A stretch of 64,000 nucleotides of DNA from Schaalia odontolytica (GCF_002847525.1 NZ_PKKM01000009.1:62001-126000); one strand, 5' to 3'; positions 27,370 to 36,799 are shown, numbered from the stretch's first letter. A program made the numbers and translations. Notes: generated from the sequence alone by a model not told the origin.

Positions 27370-30300
27370 GTGAGCTTCGATTTTTCAGTCTTTCCCCCGG
27401 GTGGAGCGCGTGCTCCGCGAGACCCCGATCGTGCGCGCGCGCAACTCAAGGTGCGTAAGCCTGGCCCCGCCGGCATCACGATCGCAGCGCTGCTGATCAT
27501 CGGAGCCGTCATCTATGCGGCTTCCATCGTGTGGACCGAGATCCTGTGGTTCCGCCAGATGAGCGCCACCCGCGTCATTCTCACCCAGTGGGGCGCACAC
27601 ATCGGCCTCTTCGTCGTCGGCTTCATTGTGGCGACCGCTCTTGTCTACTTCTCGATGGCCTTCGCGTACCGTCACCGCACCTCCTCGTCGAGGGGCGAGG
27701 CCTCGGCCGCCCTGCGCGGGTACCAGGAGGCCCTCGAACCCATGCGTCGCCTCGCCTTCTGGGGCGTCGCGCTCTTCTTTGGCTTCACGAACGGTGCCCG
27801 TCTGGCCACCGAATGGCAGACGCTCTTGCAATTCCTCAACCGATCCTCCTTCGGGCAGGTTGACCCCCAGTTCGGGCTCGACATCTCCTTCTTCGTGTTC
27901 GTGCTGCCCGCCGTTAAGGTGCTCGTCTCCTTCCTCATGACGGTCACCGGCATCGGCCTGGTCGCGGCGATCATCGTGTCCTACCTGTACGGCACGATCC
28001 GCCTGACTCCGCGCCCTCACGCCTCCAAGCAAGCGCGCCTGCAGACCGGCATGATGGCTGCCTGCCTGTCCCTGTTCATCGGCGTGAACTACTGGCTGGG
28101 CCGCTACGAACTACTCACCTCGGACTCGGGTTCCATCCACGGCGCCATGTACTCCGACATCAACGCAACCCTGCCCGCTCACTCGATTCTGGCCGTCATC
28201 TCCGGCCTCGTTGCACTCCTCTTCGTGGTCGCTGCCTTTAAGGGCACGTGGCGCCTGCCCGTCGCCGGTGTCGCCGTGACGGTCGTTGCCGCGCTCGTCC
28301 TCGCTGGCGCGTACCCCGCCCTCGTCGAGCAGTTCCGCGTGCGCCCCAACCAGCGCAGCCTTGAATCTCCCTACATTCAGCGCAACATCGACGCCACGCT
28401 GGCCGCCTACGGCCTGCAGGACGTCGACTATCAGACGAACTACGACGCGGCCACCACGGCCTCGGCGGGACAGTTCGACAACGAATCGCTGACCTCCCAG
28501 GTGCGTCTGCTCGACCCGCAGGTCATTACGAAGACCGTCCAGCAGCTCCAGCAGTCGCGCCTGTACTACGGCTTCAACTCCGGGATGAAGGTCGACCGCT
28601 ACAACGTCGGTGGCGAGCGCCGCGACACCGTCATCTCGGTGCGCGAACTCAACCTCTCGGGCCTGTCCGCCGAGCAGCAGACCTGGGTCAACCAGCACAC
28701 CGTCTACACGCACGGCTACGGTGCGGTCGCCGCCTACGGTAACCAGCTGACCAGCGACGGCCTGCCGTCCTACTGGGAGCAGTCCGTGCCCTCGGTCGGC
28801 GAGATGGGCGACTACGAGGAGCGCGTCTACTTCAGCCCCGGCTCGCCCGACTACTCGATTGTCGGAGCCCCCGAAGGCGCTGAGCCGCAGGAACTCGACT
28901 ACCCGGACGACACCGCGGTGGGCGGCCAGGTCTCCACGACTTTCGTCGGCAACGGCGGCCCCTCCGTGGGCAACGTGTGGAACAAACTCCTGTACGCGAT
29001 CAAGTTCGGCTCCACGGACCTGTTCTTCTCCTCTCAGACGAACGAGGCCTCGCAGATCCTCTACGACCGTGATCCTCTCCAGCGCGTCGCGAAGGTCGCC
29101 CCCTACCTGACACTCGAGCAGTCCGCCTACCCGGCGGTTGTCGACATGGACGGGGATGCCTCGACCCCCAAGCGCCTCGTGTGGGTCGTCGACGCGTACA
29201 CGACCACGAACAACTATCCCTACGCTCAGCACGAGACACTCTCGAACGCCACCGTGGACTCTCGCTCCACCGAGGTTGGCCAGTACGTCCAGGCAAACAA
29301 GATCAACTACATGCGTAACTCCGTCAAGGCCATCGTCGACGCCTACGACGGCTCGGTGCGCCTGTTCCGCTGGGACGATCAGGACCCGATCCTGCGCACC
29401 TGGGAAAAGATCTACCCCGGCAGCGTCGAGCCCGTCTCGGCGATCTCTGGCGACCTGATGAGTCACCTGCGCTACCCGGAGGACATGTTTAAGGTGCAGC
29501 GCAACCTGCTCGCCACGTACCACGTGACCGACGCCGCCGGCTTCTACTCCGGCGGTGACCGTTGGCGCCTGGCCGAGGAGACCTCGACCTACGGTGCTGC
29601 CTCCTCGGCCGCCGCGAGCCCGCGCGTCGACGCGATGGGTAATCCTCTGCCCGCGCCGACGGCCCTGCAGCCCCCGTACTACCTGACCATGCAGATGCCC
29701 GGCCAGGAGAGCGCTGAGTTCTCGCTGACCTCGGTCTTCGTGCCCGGTGGCGGCGGCGAGGGGCGTCGCGAGGCCATGGCCGGCTTCCTCGCGGTCGACT
29801 CCGAGACCGGTAACACCCCCGGCCAGGTGCGCGAGGGATACGGCAAGCTCCGCCTGCTCGCCCTGCCTTCATCGACGACCGTGCCCGGCCCCGGCCAGGT
29901 ACAGAACAAGTACGACTCCGACGAGAAGATCGCTACCCAGCTCAACCTGCTGAACCAGGCCGACTCGACAGTGATCCGAGGTAACCTCCTGACACTGCCG
30001 GTCGGCGGCGGCCTCCTCTACGTCCAGCCCGTCTACGTGCAGGGCACCGGCTCCGCGTCCTACCCCGTGCTCCGCTCGGTTCTGACCGCCTTCGGTGACA
30101 AGGTCGGCTTCGCGCCCACCCTTGAGGAATCGCTGCGCCAGCTCGTCTCCGACGATGGAAACTCGTCCGTATCTTCTGGCACGACAAACCCCTCAACGGG
30201 GGATACCTCGCAGTCGGGCGCGACCTCCAGTGACGCGAACGCCCAGCTGGCGCAGGCCGTCAGCGACGCCGCGCAGGCGCTGCGCGACGCGGATGCGGCG

Positions 30301-30480
30301 ATGAGCAAGTCTGACTGGACCGCCTACGGCGAGGCACAGACGCGTCTGCGCGATGCCCTGGCCCGCGCGGAGGCCGCCCAGACGGCCCTCGGCACCTCCT
30401 CGTCGGCGGCCTCGAGCTCGCCGACACCCAGCCCGAGCCCGACCACGTCGGCCCAATCGGGAACGCAAAGCGGCTCATAA
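27370..30480 (+). CDS. UPF0182 family large membrane protein (Rv3193c-like)
   Basis: A 1036-aa protein. The N-terminal third has about seven transmembrane helices (starting near residue 35), followed by a large extracytoplasmic domain and a Ser/Thr/Pro-rich low-complexity tail from about 920. Segments SLESPYIQRNIDATLAAYGL and LEQSAYPAVVDMDG are characteristic. GTG 27370 follows GAGAGGAATGCC and gives the family N-terminus; a longer in-frame start at 27337 is less likely. A TACACT -10-like site near 27328 gives a short leader. Function unknown. Confidence 0.9.
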   Translation: MSFDFSVFPPGGARAPRDPDRARAQLKVRKPGPAGITIAALLIIGAVIYAASIVWTEILWFRQMSATRVILTQWGAHIGLFVVGFIVATALVYFSMAFAYRHRTSSSRGEASAALRGYQEALEPMRRLAFWGVALFFGFTNGARLATEWQTLLQFLNRSSFGQVDPQFGLDISFFVFVLPAVKVLVSFLMTVTGIGLVAAIIVSYLYGTIRLTPRPHASKQARLQTGMMAACLSLFIGVNYWLGRYELLTSDSGSIHGAMYSDINATLPAHSILAVISGLVALLFVVAAFKGTWRLPVAGVAVTVVAALVLAGAYPALVEQFRVRPNQRSLESPYIQRNIDATLAAYGLQDVDYQTNYDAATTASAGQFDNESLTSQVRLLDPQVITKTVQQLQQSRLYYGFNSGMKVDRYNVGGERRDTVISVRELNLSGLSAEQQTWVNQHTVYTHGYGAVAAYGNQLTSDGLPSYWEQSVPSVGEMGDYEERVYFSPGSPDYSIVGAPEGAEPQELDYPDDTAVGGQVSTTFVGNGGPSVGNVWNKLLYAIKFGSTDLFFSSQTNEASQILYDRDPLQRVAKVAPYLTLEQSAYPAVVDMDGDASTPKRLVWVVDAYTTTNNYPYAQHETLSNATVDSRSTEVGQYVQANKINYMRNSVKAIVDAYDGSVRLFRWDDQDPILRTWEKIYPGSVEPVSAISGDLMSHLRYPEDMFKVQRNLLATYHVTDAAGFYSGGDRWRLAEETSTYGAASSAAASPRVDAMGNPLPAPTALQPPYYLTMQMPGQESAEFSLTSVFVPGGGGEGRREAMAGFLAVDSETGNTPGQVREGYGKLRLLALPSSTTVPGPGQVQNKYDSDEKIATQLNLLNQADSTVIRGNLLTLPVGGGLLYVQPVYVQGTGSASYPVLRSVLTAFGDKVGFAPTLEESLRQLVSDDGNSSVSSGTTNPSTGDTSQSGATSSDANAQLAQAVSDAAQALRDADAAMSKSDWTAYGEAQTRLRDALARAEAAQTALGTSSSAASSSPTPSPSPTTSAQSGTQSGS

Positions 30481-30503
30481 TCGCAGTCGCGCACTGTTGC
30501 ACT

Positions 30504-30546
30504 CGGCCCCGCTGTCACGACCTGTGACGCGGGGCCGGGTGTTTTC
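30504..30546 (+). terminator. Terminator after the UPF0182 gene
   Basis: GGCCCCGC-T-GTCAC pairs with GTGAC-GCGGGGCC, followed by GTGTTTTCTC. Confidence 0.8.
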
Positions 30547-30661
30547 TCTCTATGGGGGAGCGGCGCTCGCGGCAAGACTGCCCTGTGTGCGTCGTTCAGT
30601 GTCACTACTATGGTGCAAAGCGTCCGCAGCGCGGACTCGTCAACGATGTGGAAGGAACCCC

Positions 30662-31474
30662 ATGACTGACCCCCGCAGCTCTCTGCCTGCCCCCACGGGT
30701 GTGCCCCAGCCGTTCGAGGTGCCGGCCTCGGCCGCTCCGACGATGCCCGCTCCGACCTCCGGCGTATTCGCGCCGTCTCCTGCCTACGCGGCTGCGCCGA
30801 ACCCGAAGCGCCCCGTGCTGTCCACCCACGGGCGGATTGCCGCGTGGTTGGTCCTTGCCGTCAAGCTCATTTTCATCGTCAACCGTTTCATTCCCTACAG
30901 CAGTGAGCGCCTTGAGTACTACTTTGATAGGTTCACGGATGTCATGTTCTGGACGTGGCTGCTGCTCGATCTTGTGATCGTGGTGTTCCTGTTCCTGTAC
31001 GTGCGTCTGGGAATCAAGCCTCTGCGATACGTCGCCGCCGCTATCGTGCTCGTCGATTACTTCATCATCCTGCCCGTGTGGATCCACTTCCTGGGCGGAG
31101 ACTGGCTGATCGCCTTTACTCCGCCAGAGTGGGAGGTCGGCGAAGTGGTGGCCTCCCTGCGATCACTCTTCATGTGGGTCCTCAAGTGGCTGTGCGTCGC
31201 ATCTTCCTTCGTCCTGGTGATCCCGGACCGCAAGGTTCCCACGGTGTCGCAGCAGGGGGCTGTGCCCGCTCCTGGCGCTGCCCCGGTCGGCTACTACCCG
31301 CATGCGGCGGCACCGGCCCAGCCCGCTGCGCCCCAGGGTGCTCCCGTGCAGATGCCGACGACTCAGCCCGCGCCGCCCCAGGGTGCTCCCGTGCAGGTTC
31401 AGGCCTCGGGCCCTGTGCTTGCGCCTCCGAGTGGTGCCCCGCTCGTGCCCGGAACACCGGCGGATCCCGCGTAG
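30662..31474 (+). CDS. Membrane protein with Pro/Ala/Gln-rich tails, hypothetical
   Basis: A 270-aa protein. A Pro/Ala-rich cytoplasmic-like N-terminus (1-55) is followed by about four transmembrane helices (60-80, 95-118, 122-145, 165-185) and a Pro/Ala/Gln-rich C-terminal tail containing two QGAPVQ repeats. No family recognised. GGAAGGAACCCC precedes the ATG. The design (membrane core with disordered tails) parallels the larger repeat protein encoded just past the tRNA. Confidence 0.75.
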   Translation: MTDPRSSLPAPTGVPQPFEVPASAAPTMPAPTSGVFAPSPAYAAAPNPKRPVLSTHGRIAAWLVLAVKLIFIVNRFIPYSSERLEYYFDRFTDVMFWTWLLLDLVIVVFLFLYVRLGIKPLRYVAAAIVLVDYFIILPVWIHFLGGDWLIAFTPPEWEVGEVVASLRSLFMWVLKWLCVASSFVLVIPDRKVPTVSQQGAVPAPGAAPVGYYPHAAAPAQPAAPQGAPVQMPTTQPAPPQGAPVQVQASGPVLAPPSGAPLVPGTPADPA

Positions 31475-31501
31475 GATTCCGAGTAGGGCGTTGATTCTGC
31501 G

Positions 31502-31530
31502 CGTCCTGACAGCGCTCCGTCGCTAGGACG
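31502..31530 (+). terminator. Hairpin after the 270-aa membrane protein gene
   Basis: CGTCCT...AGGACG with inner AGCG/CGCT pairing; no U-tract. Confidence 0.45.
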
Positions 31531-31589
31531 TACATCACCGCGTTCGGTTTGTGTCCACCCGGATGATGCTCTAGACTATTTAGAGCCGA

Positions 31590-31666
31590 CGCGGGGTGGA
31601 GCAGTTCGGTAGCTCGCCGGGCTCATAACCCGGAGGTCGCAGGTTCAAATCCTGTCCCCGCTACCA
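31590..31666 (+). tRNA. tRNA-fMet (initiator), anticodon CAT
   Basis: A 77-nt cloverleaf with encoded CCA. The acceptor CGCGGGG pairs with CCCCGCT except at the first position, giving a C1-U72 mismatch, the initiator hallmark. The anticodon stem CCGGG/CCCGG with loop CTCATAA supplies the three G:C pairs of initiators, and the T-loop GGTTCAAATCC is standard. TAGACT (about 31572) is a plausible -10. Confidence 0.97.
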
Positions 31667-31671
31667 CCACA

Positions 31672-31701
31672 GACCCGGTCCCGTGAGGGGCCGGGTCTTT
31701 T
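31672..31701 (+). terminator. tRNA terminator
   Basis: GACCCGGTCCC-GTGA-GGGGCCGGGTC followed by TTTTG, 5 nt after the CCA. Confidence 0.9.
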
Positions 31702-31813
31702 GTTTGTCACTTGTATTTCAGAGGGCAAACACCTTGACTAATACGCGTCTCGACGCGATAGTATTGCATGTTCGCCATCATGAACTGCGCCTTCGGGCGC
31801 GAGAGGAATAGAG

Positions 31814-34204
31814 ATGAGCACTCTTGATCTGTCGCAGCTCACCGCTGCTGACATGGGCAATCCGGCGCTGACAGCGCAGGACCTCGCCGACATCACCGCC
31901 GCTCGCGCGGATCTACACCCCTACGTGGCGACGCACCCGTCGCTGTATCCTGCGCTTGCCCAGTGGCTAGCAAACCGGGGTGTTGTTCCCGCTCATCCTC
32001 CCGTTGCGCAGCCTGCTCCCGTCGCTGCCCCGGCGCAACCGGTCGATCCCTACAGTCAGGCTGCCGCGCCCGTGGAACAGCCCGCTGTCCAGGCGGCGCC
32101 CGTCGCGCAGGAAGCTCCTGCCGTTGAGCCCTCGCCTGTCGTTGAGGATGCTCCCGTTGTTGACCCGTCGCCCGTGCAGTCCGACGCGTGGGGTGCTCCG
32201 CAGACCGAGCCCGTGCAGTCTGATGCGTGGGGTGCTCCCCAGGTCGAGGCCGTAGCTCCCGTGGTGGAGGAGGCTCAGCCGGTTGTTGAAGAGCCTGCTG
32301 CTGTTGAGCCTGCTGTGGAAGCTGAGCCGGTGCAGTCTGATGCGTGGGGTGCTCCGCAGACCGAGCCTGTTCAGTCTGATGCGTGGGGTGCTCCCCAGGT
32401 GGAGGCCGTTGCTCCCGTGGTGGAGGAGGCTCAGCCGGTTGTTGAAGAGCCTGCTGCTGTTGTTGAGCCCGCTGTGGAAGCTGAGCCGGTGCAGTCTGAT
32501 GCGTGGGGTGCTCCGCAGACCGAGCCTGTGCAGTCTGATGCGTGGGGCGCTCCCCAGGTGGAGGCCGTTGCTCCCGTGGTGGAGGAGGCTCAGCCGGTTG
32601 TTGAAGAGCCTGCTGCTGTTGTTGAGCCCGCTGTGGAAGCTGAGCCCGTGCAGTCCGATGCGTGGGGTGCTCCGCAGACCGAGCCTGTGCAGTCTGATGC
32701 GTGGGGTGCTCCCCAGGTCGAGGCCGTAGCTCCCGTCGTTGAGCCCGCTGTGGAAGCTGAGCCCGTGCAGTCCGACGCGTGGGGTGCTCCCCAGGTCGAG
32801 GCTGTTGCTCCCGTCGTTGAGCCCGAGCCTGTCGTTGAGCCCGAGCCTGTCGTTGAGCCCGAGCCTGTTGCGGACGAACCCCAGCAGAGCGTTGAAGAGG
32901 TCCAGCCCTTCGTTGGAGAGCCTCAGGTGACGCCCCTGACGGAAACGCCCGTGGCCTCGGCCCCCTCGATTTCGGACGAGGAACTTGAGCGTACGATCAT
33001 TGATGGGACGCGCGAGCGTTCCATGGCCGAGATTGTCGCGGAAGAGAACGCTGCGGCGCAGGCCGCTGCCTACGGGCAGAACCCCGCCCAGGCGGCGGGC
33101 CAGCAGCAGGGCTACGGCCAGGCGCAGTATGGCGCGCAGCCGAGCCAGCAGTCCCAGTACGCCGCCCCGGGCGGCGCTCAGGGATATGCGCCGGCGGGTC
33201 AGCAGCCCTCGTACGCCGCTCAGAGCGGCCAGCAGGGCGCCTCGACGGGCCAGCAGTTTGAGGCTGCCGCCCAGCAGTTCGGCGCAGCCGCTAACACGGC
33301 GTTCAACCAGTTCCAGAGCGCCGTCGTTACCGAGACCGGCAAGGTGAAGGGCCGCTCCGTGCGCGCCACCTACGCGCTCATTGGCATGGCCGCTTCGTTC
33401 GTCCTGTCGATCGTCTCGATGGTCCTGCCCTTCGGGTCGCTCTACGGCGATTCCTTCACGATGTTCTCGGCGGGCGGCTACGCCTTCTTCCACATCTTCC
33501 TCATGCTGATTGCGGTTGGCCTGGGAGCTGCCTACTGGTTCACGAACCAAAAGTGGGCCTTCCTGTCCTCCGGTATCGTCGCGATCCTAACCGCCCTGAT
33601 TGGTGTTCTCCAGGTGCTCGGTGTTCTCGCGAGGGCCTCGCTTGGTTTCGGCGGTATCCTCTTCCTGATCTTCTCGATCGGCCTCGGTGCTTCCGGTGTT
33701 GTCCTGCTCCTGGAACTCAAGAACGGCAAGGTTGCGCCGGTTGACAACCCGAGCGCTCTTGGTGGTGCTTTCACTGGTGCACCCATGAACCAGCCTGGCC
33801 AGCAGGCGCAGTATGGCGCTCAGCCTCAGCAGGGTTCCTTCCAGGCTCCCCAGGCCGCTCAGGGCCAGTCGCAGTATGGTGCTCAGGCACAGCAGGGTGG
33901 ATATCCGGCTGCCCAGCAGCAGGGCGCCTTCCAGTCCCAGCAGGGGCAGTACGGCCAGCCGCAGTACGGCGCTCAGCCCCAGCAGGGCGGCTACCCGGGC
34001 GCTCAGCCCCAGCAGGGTGGTTTCCAGGCTCCCCAGGCCGCTCAGGGCCAGCAGCAGTACGGCCAGCCGCAGTACGGCCAGCAGCAGTACGGTCAGCCGC
34101 AGTACGGCCAGCAGCAGTACGGTCAGCCGCAGTACGGCCAGCAGGGCTACAACCAGGGGCAGCAGGGCGATAAGCCCTACAACCCCTTCGGGACGCGTTC
34201 GTGA
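31814..34204 (+). CDS. Variant leucine-rich-repeat N-domain / repeat / membrane protein
   Basis: A 796-aa protein in five parts. First, about 1-55, an LRV-type N-terminal domain (ADLHPYVATHPSLYPALAQW). Second, about 120-350, an acidic Pro/Val/Glu repeat region with nine copies of QSDAWGAPQ. Third, about 420-500, a Gln/Gly/Tyr/Ala low-complexity stretch. Fourth, about 515-640, four transmembrane helices. Fifth, a C-terminal Q/Y/G/P tail with QYGQPQYGQ periodicity. There is no signal peptide, so the repeats are probably cytoplasmic (inference). GAGAGGAAT precedes the ATG. The function is unknown, and a scaffold or condensate-forming role is only a possibility. Confidence 0.85.
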   Translation: MSTLDLSQLTAADMGNPALTAQDLADITAARADLHPYVATHPSLYPALAQWLANRGVVPAHPPVAQPAPVAAPAQPVDPYSQAAAPVEQPAVQAAPVAQEAPAVEPSPVVEDAPVVDPSPVQSDAWGAPQTEPVQSDAWGAPQVEAVAPVVEEAQPVVEEPAAVEPAVEAEPVQSDAWGAPQTEPVQSDAWGAPQVEAVAPVVEEAQPVVEEPAAVVEPAVEAEPVQSDAWGAPQTEPVQSDAWGAPQVEAVAPVVEEAQPVVEEPAAVVEPAVEAEPVQSDAWGAPQTEPVQSDAWGAPQVEAVAPVVEPAVEAEPVQSDAWGAPQVEAVAPVVEPEPVVEPEPVVEPEPVADEPQQSVEEVQPFVGEPQVTPLTETPVASAPSISDEELERTIIDGTRERSMAEIVAEENAAAQAAAYGQNPAQAAGQQQGYGQAQYGAQPSQQSQYAAPGGAQGYAPAGQQPSYAAQSGQQGASTGQQFEAAAQQFGAAANTAFNQFQSAVVTETGKVKGRSVRATYALIGMAASFVLSIVSMVLPFGSLYGDSFTMFSAGGYAFFHIFLMLIAVGLGAAYWFTNQKWAFLSSGIVAILTALIGVLQVLGVLARASLGFGGILFLIFSIGLGASGVVLLLELKNGKVAPVDNPSALGGAFTGAPMNQPGQQAQYGAQPQQGSFQAPQAAQGQSQYGAQAQQGGYPAAQQQGAFQSQQGQYGQPQYGAQPQQGGYPGAQPQQGGFQAPQAAQGQQQYGQPQYGQQQYGQPQYGQQQYGQPQYGQQGYNQGQQGDKPYNPFGTRS
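32177..32795 (+). repeat. In-gene tandem repeats encoding QSDAWGAPQ blocks
   Basis: Nine QSDAWGAPQ-encoding blocks in units of about 156-159 bp (two blocks per unit), the last units shortened. Units are almost identical in DNA, so unequal recombination can change copy number in frame. Confidence 0.9.
34050..34143 (+). repeat. 30-bp tandem repeats encoding QYGQPQYGQQ
   Basis: About three near-identical 30-bp units at the 3' end of the gene, keeping frame. Confidence 0.85.
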
Positions 34205-34224
34205 CGCGTTGAGATGACACAAGT

Positions 34225-34256
34225 GGAGGGCCCGCGGCATACGCCGCGGGCCCTCC
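34225..34256. terminator. Bidirectional terminator
   Basis: GGAGGGCCCGCGGC pairs perfectly with GCCGCGGGCCCTCC around ATAC, between the repeat-protein gene and mgtC. Confidence 0.85.
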
Positions 34257-34273
34257 CATCATGTCGAGATCGT

Positions 34274-34966
34274 TTACTCGTCGTCGTCTTCGTTGATGTC
34301 CACGCCTGCGACGCCGTCGAGGTCCGCGAGGGTCGTCACGAGCAGGGAACGCGAGAGATCCTGGCGCGTGGCTGCGGTGAAACGTGCCGTTGTCGCACGG
34401 CCGTTGGCCTCCGTGTGGGTTGATACAGCGGAGACCGTCCAGCCGAGGGCAGACACCTGGCTGAGTAGTGAGGACAGTACCCCGTGTCCGGGGGAGTAGT
34501 GGACCGTCAACGTGACCTTGTGTCCGTGCGCGCGCATCAAAATGAACTGGACGAGCGGGGTCAGCAGGGCGATGACGATGAAATGCAAAACGGTGCCGGC
34601 CACGGCGAGCCACCACAGGCCTGCGCCGCATGCCATGCCAATTGCGGCGGTCTCCCAGATTGTGGCCGCAGTCGTCAGGCCTCGGATCGCGCCGTGCCGG
34701 GTGAGGATGATGCCCGCACCCAGGAAGCCAATGCCCGACACGATCTGCGAGGCGACGCGCGATGGGTCGTAGCGGGTGATGCCGTCGACGAGGATGTCAG
34801 AGAAGCCGTACTTGGAGATGAGCATCATCAAGCAGGCGGTGAGGCCGACGATGGCCTGGGTGCGGATGCCCGCGCTTTTGCCTCGGATCTGGCGTTCGAG
34901 ACCGATGGACGCAGAGAGGACGAGGGCAAGGAGCATCCAACCGATGCTCATGAGGGATTGCGTCAT
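34274..34966 (-). CDS. MgtC/SapB family membrane protein
   Basis: A 230-aa protein with four to five N-terminal transmembrane helices and the MgtC signature SIGLERQIRGKSAGIRTQA near residue 20, followed by GIGFLGAGIIL and a C-terminal soluble ACT-like domain. MgtC proteins modulate F-ATP synthase and survival at low magnesium in pathogens. The role here is not known. AGGAGGTTCC precedes the ATG. Confidence 0.9.
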   Translation of the reverse strand: MTQSLMSIGWMLLALVLSASIGLERQIRGKSAGIRTQAIVGLTACLMMLISKYGFSDILVDGITRYDPSRVASQIVSGIGFLGAGIILTRHGAIRGLTTAATIWETAAIGMACGAGLWWLAVAGTVLHFIVIALLTPLVQFILMRAHGHKVTLTVHYSPGHGVLSSLLSQVSALGWTVSAVSTHTEANGRATTARFTAATRQDLSRSLLVTTLADLDGVAGVDINEDDDE

Positions 34967-35181
34967 AGGAACCTCCTGCGTGGCGTGGGTGGGTTTAGTG
35001 TAACCGCCCGGCGGGTGTGCGGCTCATTTGGTCGGGCGAGGCCGTGGCAGGGCGTGGGGTGTCAAGAGCGGAGGGACAGCTCCGGCCTCGTTAAAGAATG
35101 AGAAAAGAATCTACCAACGTCGACACAAGCGTTTGTGGGACTAAGATGGGACTCGACGATCGACAGATGAGGAACCGACTC

Positions 35182-36684
35182 ATGGCTACCCCCACTCCCG
35201 ACGACATCGCCAACGATGTGCAGGAGCGCTCCAACACCGCGCTCAGGCGCGGTCTGGCGTCCCGTCATATGCAGATGATCGCCATCGGCGGCGCGATCGG
35301 AACGGGCCTGTTCTTGGCCTCCGGTGCGACGGTCGCAAACGCCGGTCCGGGCGGAGCCCTCGTCGCTTACGCAGCGATCGGCCTGATGGTGCTGCTCCTC
35401 ATGCAGTCGCTGGGTGAGATGAGCGCGCACCAGCCGGTCGCTGGCTCCTTCCAGACTTTCGCCACCAAGTTCATCTCCCCGTCCTTCGGTTTTGCCATGG
35501 GGTGGAACTATTGGTTCAACTGGGCGGTGACGGTGGCCGCGGACCTCGTGGCATCGGGACTCGTCATGGCGTATTGGTTTCCGTCCGTTCCCTCGTGGAT
35601 TTGGGCGGTGGGCTTCCTCGTCATCGTCGTCGGGCTCAACGCGCTCTCGGCGAGAGTCTACGGCGAGGCCGAATTCTGGTTGGCGGCTATCAAGGTCGTC
35701 ATCGTCATCGTCTTCGTCCTGTCGGGCGTCTTCATGATCGCCGGGGTCATGGGTGAAAACTCTCCGGGCCTGTCGAATTGGACGATTGGGGACGCGCCTT
35801 TCCACAACGGCTTCGTGGGCGTCATCGCAGTCTTCATGATCGCGGGCTTCTCTTTCCAGGGCACCGAACTGGTGGGCGTGGCCGCGGGCGAATCTGAGAA
35901 CCCGCGCAGGGACGTGCCACGCTCGATCCGCACGGTGTTCTGGCGCATCATGTTCTTCTACATCGGCGCGATCGCTGTCATCGGCACGCTGCTGCCCTAC
36001 ACGGACCCGAGCCTGCTGAGCGCGGCCGACGACTCGGCGAACAACATCGCCCAGTCGCCCTTCACCCTCGTGTTTGCGCGCATGGGCATCGGCGCGGCGG
36101 CCGCCGTCATGAACGCGGTCATCCTGACCTCGATCCTGTCCGCGGGTAACTCGGGCCTGTACGCGGCCTCGCGTATGCTGCACTCGATGGCCCTCAAGCG
36201 TCAGGCGCCCGCGATCTTCGCCCGCGTCACCAAGGGCGGCGTGCCCGCCTACGCGATGGCCGTGACGACGGTGACGGCGGCGTGTGGCTTCCTCACGCAG
36301 CTGGTCTTCAACGATGCCTACATCTGGCTGGTCAACATCGTCGGTATTTCCGGCATCATCATGTGGCTGGGCATCGCGGTGAGTCACATTCGTTTCCGCC
36401 GCGCCTACCTGCTGCAGGGCTACCGCCTGGAGGATCTGCCGTATCGCTCGCCGTTCTTCCCCGCAGGGCCGATCATCGCTTTCGTCATGTGCTTGGTCGT
36501 CATGGCCGGACAGAACTACGAAGCCGTGCTGCATGGCCAGGTCTGGGAGGTTGCGTCCTCCTACATCGGCCTGCCGCTCTTCGGCGTCGTGTGGTGGGGC
36601 TACCACGTGGTGCGTAAGGACCGCACGGTATCCCTCGAAGAGATGGACGTGGCGCCCGTCGAGATCGAACCTGTCACGCACTGA
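35182..36684 (+). CDS. Amino acid permease, AAT family of the APC superfamily
   Basis: A 500-aa, 12-helix transporter beginning with the AAT-type sequence RRGLASRHMQMIAIGGAIGTGLF and carrying SFQGTELVGVAAGES and NSGLYAASRML. This subgroup includes CycA, GabP, AnsP and ProY; the substrate cannot be chosen from sequence. ATG 35182 is preceded by GATGAGGA at about 9 nt and matches the family N-terminus; ATGs at 35146 and 35170 are alternatives. A single CCCCGGCCTCGT-like element (11/12 match) lies about 100 nt upstream. Confidence 0.88.
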   Translation: MATPTPDDIANDVQERSNTALRRGLASRHMQMIAIGGAIGTGLFLASGATVANAGPGGALVAYAAIGLMVLLLMQSLGEMSAHQPVAGSFQTFATKFISPSFGFAMGWNYWFNWAVTVAADLVASGLVMAYWFPSVPSWIWAVGFLVIVVGLNALSARVYGEAEFWLAAIKVVIVIVFVLSGVFMIAGVMGENSPGLSNWTIGDAPFHNGFVGVIAVFMIAGFSFQGTELVGVAAGESENPRRDVPRSIRTVFWRIMFFYIGAIAVIGTLLPYTDPSLLSAADDSANNIAQSPFTLVFARMGIGAAAAVMNAVILTSILSAGNSGLYAASRMLHSMALKRQAPAIFARVTKGGVPAYAMAVTTVTAACGFLTQLVFNDAYIWLVNIVGISGIIMWLGIAVSHIRFRRAYLLQGYRLEDLPYRSPFFPAGPIIAFVMCLVVMAGQNYEAVLHGQVWEVASSYIGLPLFGVVWWGYHVVRKDRTVSLEEMDVAPVEIEPVTH

Positions 36685-36799
36685 CATCGACGAGGTCGGG
36701 GCGCAGTGGGCGGGCACGCCCGGGTGCGCCGCTTGTCACCCCTGGGTCTCGCCCGGCGTGGCGGTACGTGAGCGGCGTGGCACTTCATAGGATGGGGCC

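Noticed and set aside
30353..30661. N-terminal extension of the 270-aa membrane protein
   Set aside because: The open frame runs backwards through the UPF0182 3' end and its terminator; the ATG at 30662 has its own ribosome-binding site.
32177..32795. Possible CRISPR-like repeat array
   Set aside because: Repeats are in-frame coding repeats with repeated, not unique, intervening sequence, and no cas genes are present.
31967..33550. 527-codon minus-strand ORF opposite the repeat protein
   Set aside because: Its repeats merely mirror the QSDAWGAPQ repeats of the real gene; no start signals or domain.
35062..36717. 551-codon minus-strand ORF opposite the amino acid permease
   Set aside because: Asp/Arg/His-rich composition without motifs; the plus strand encodes a textbook 12-helix permease.
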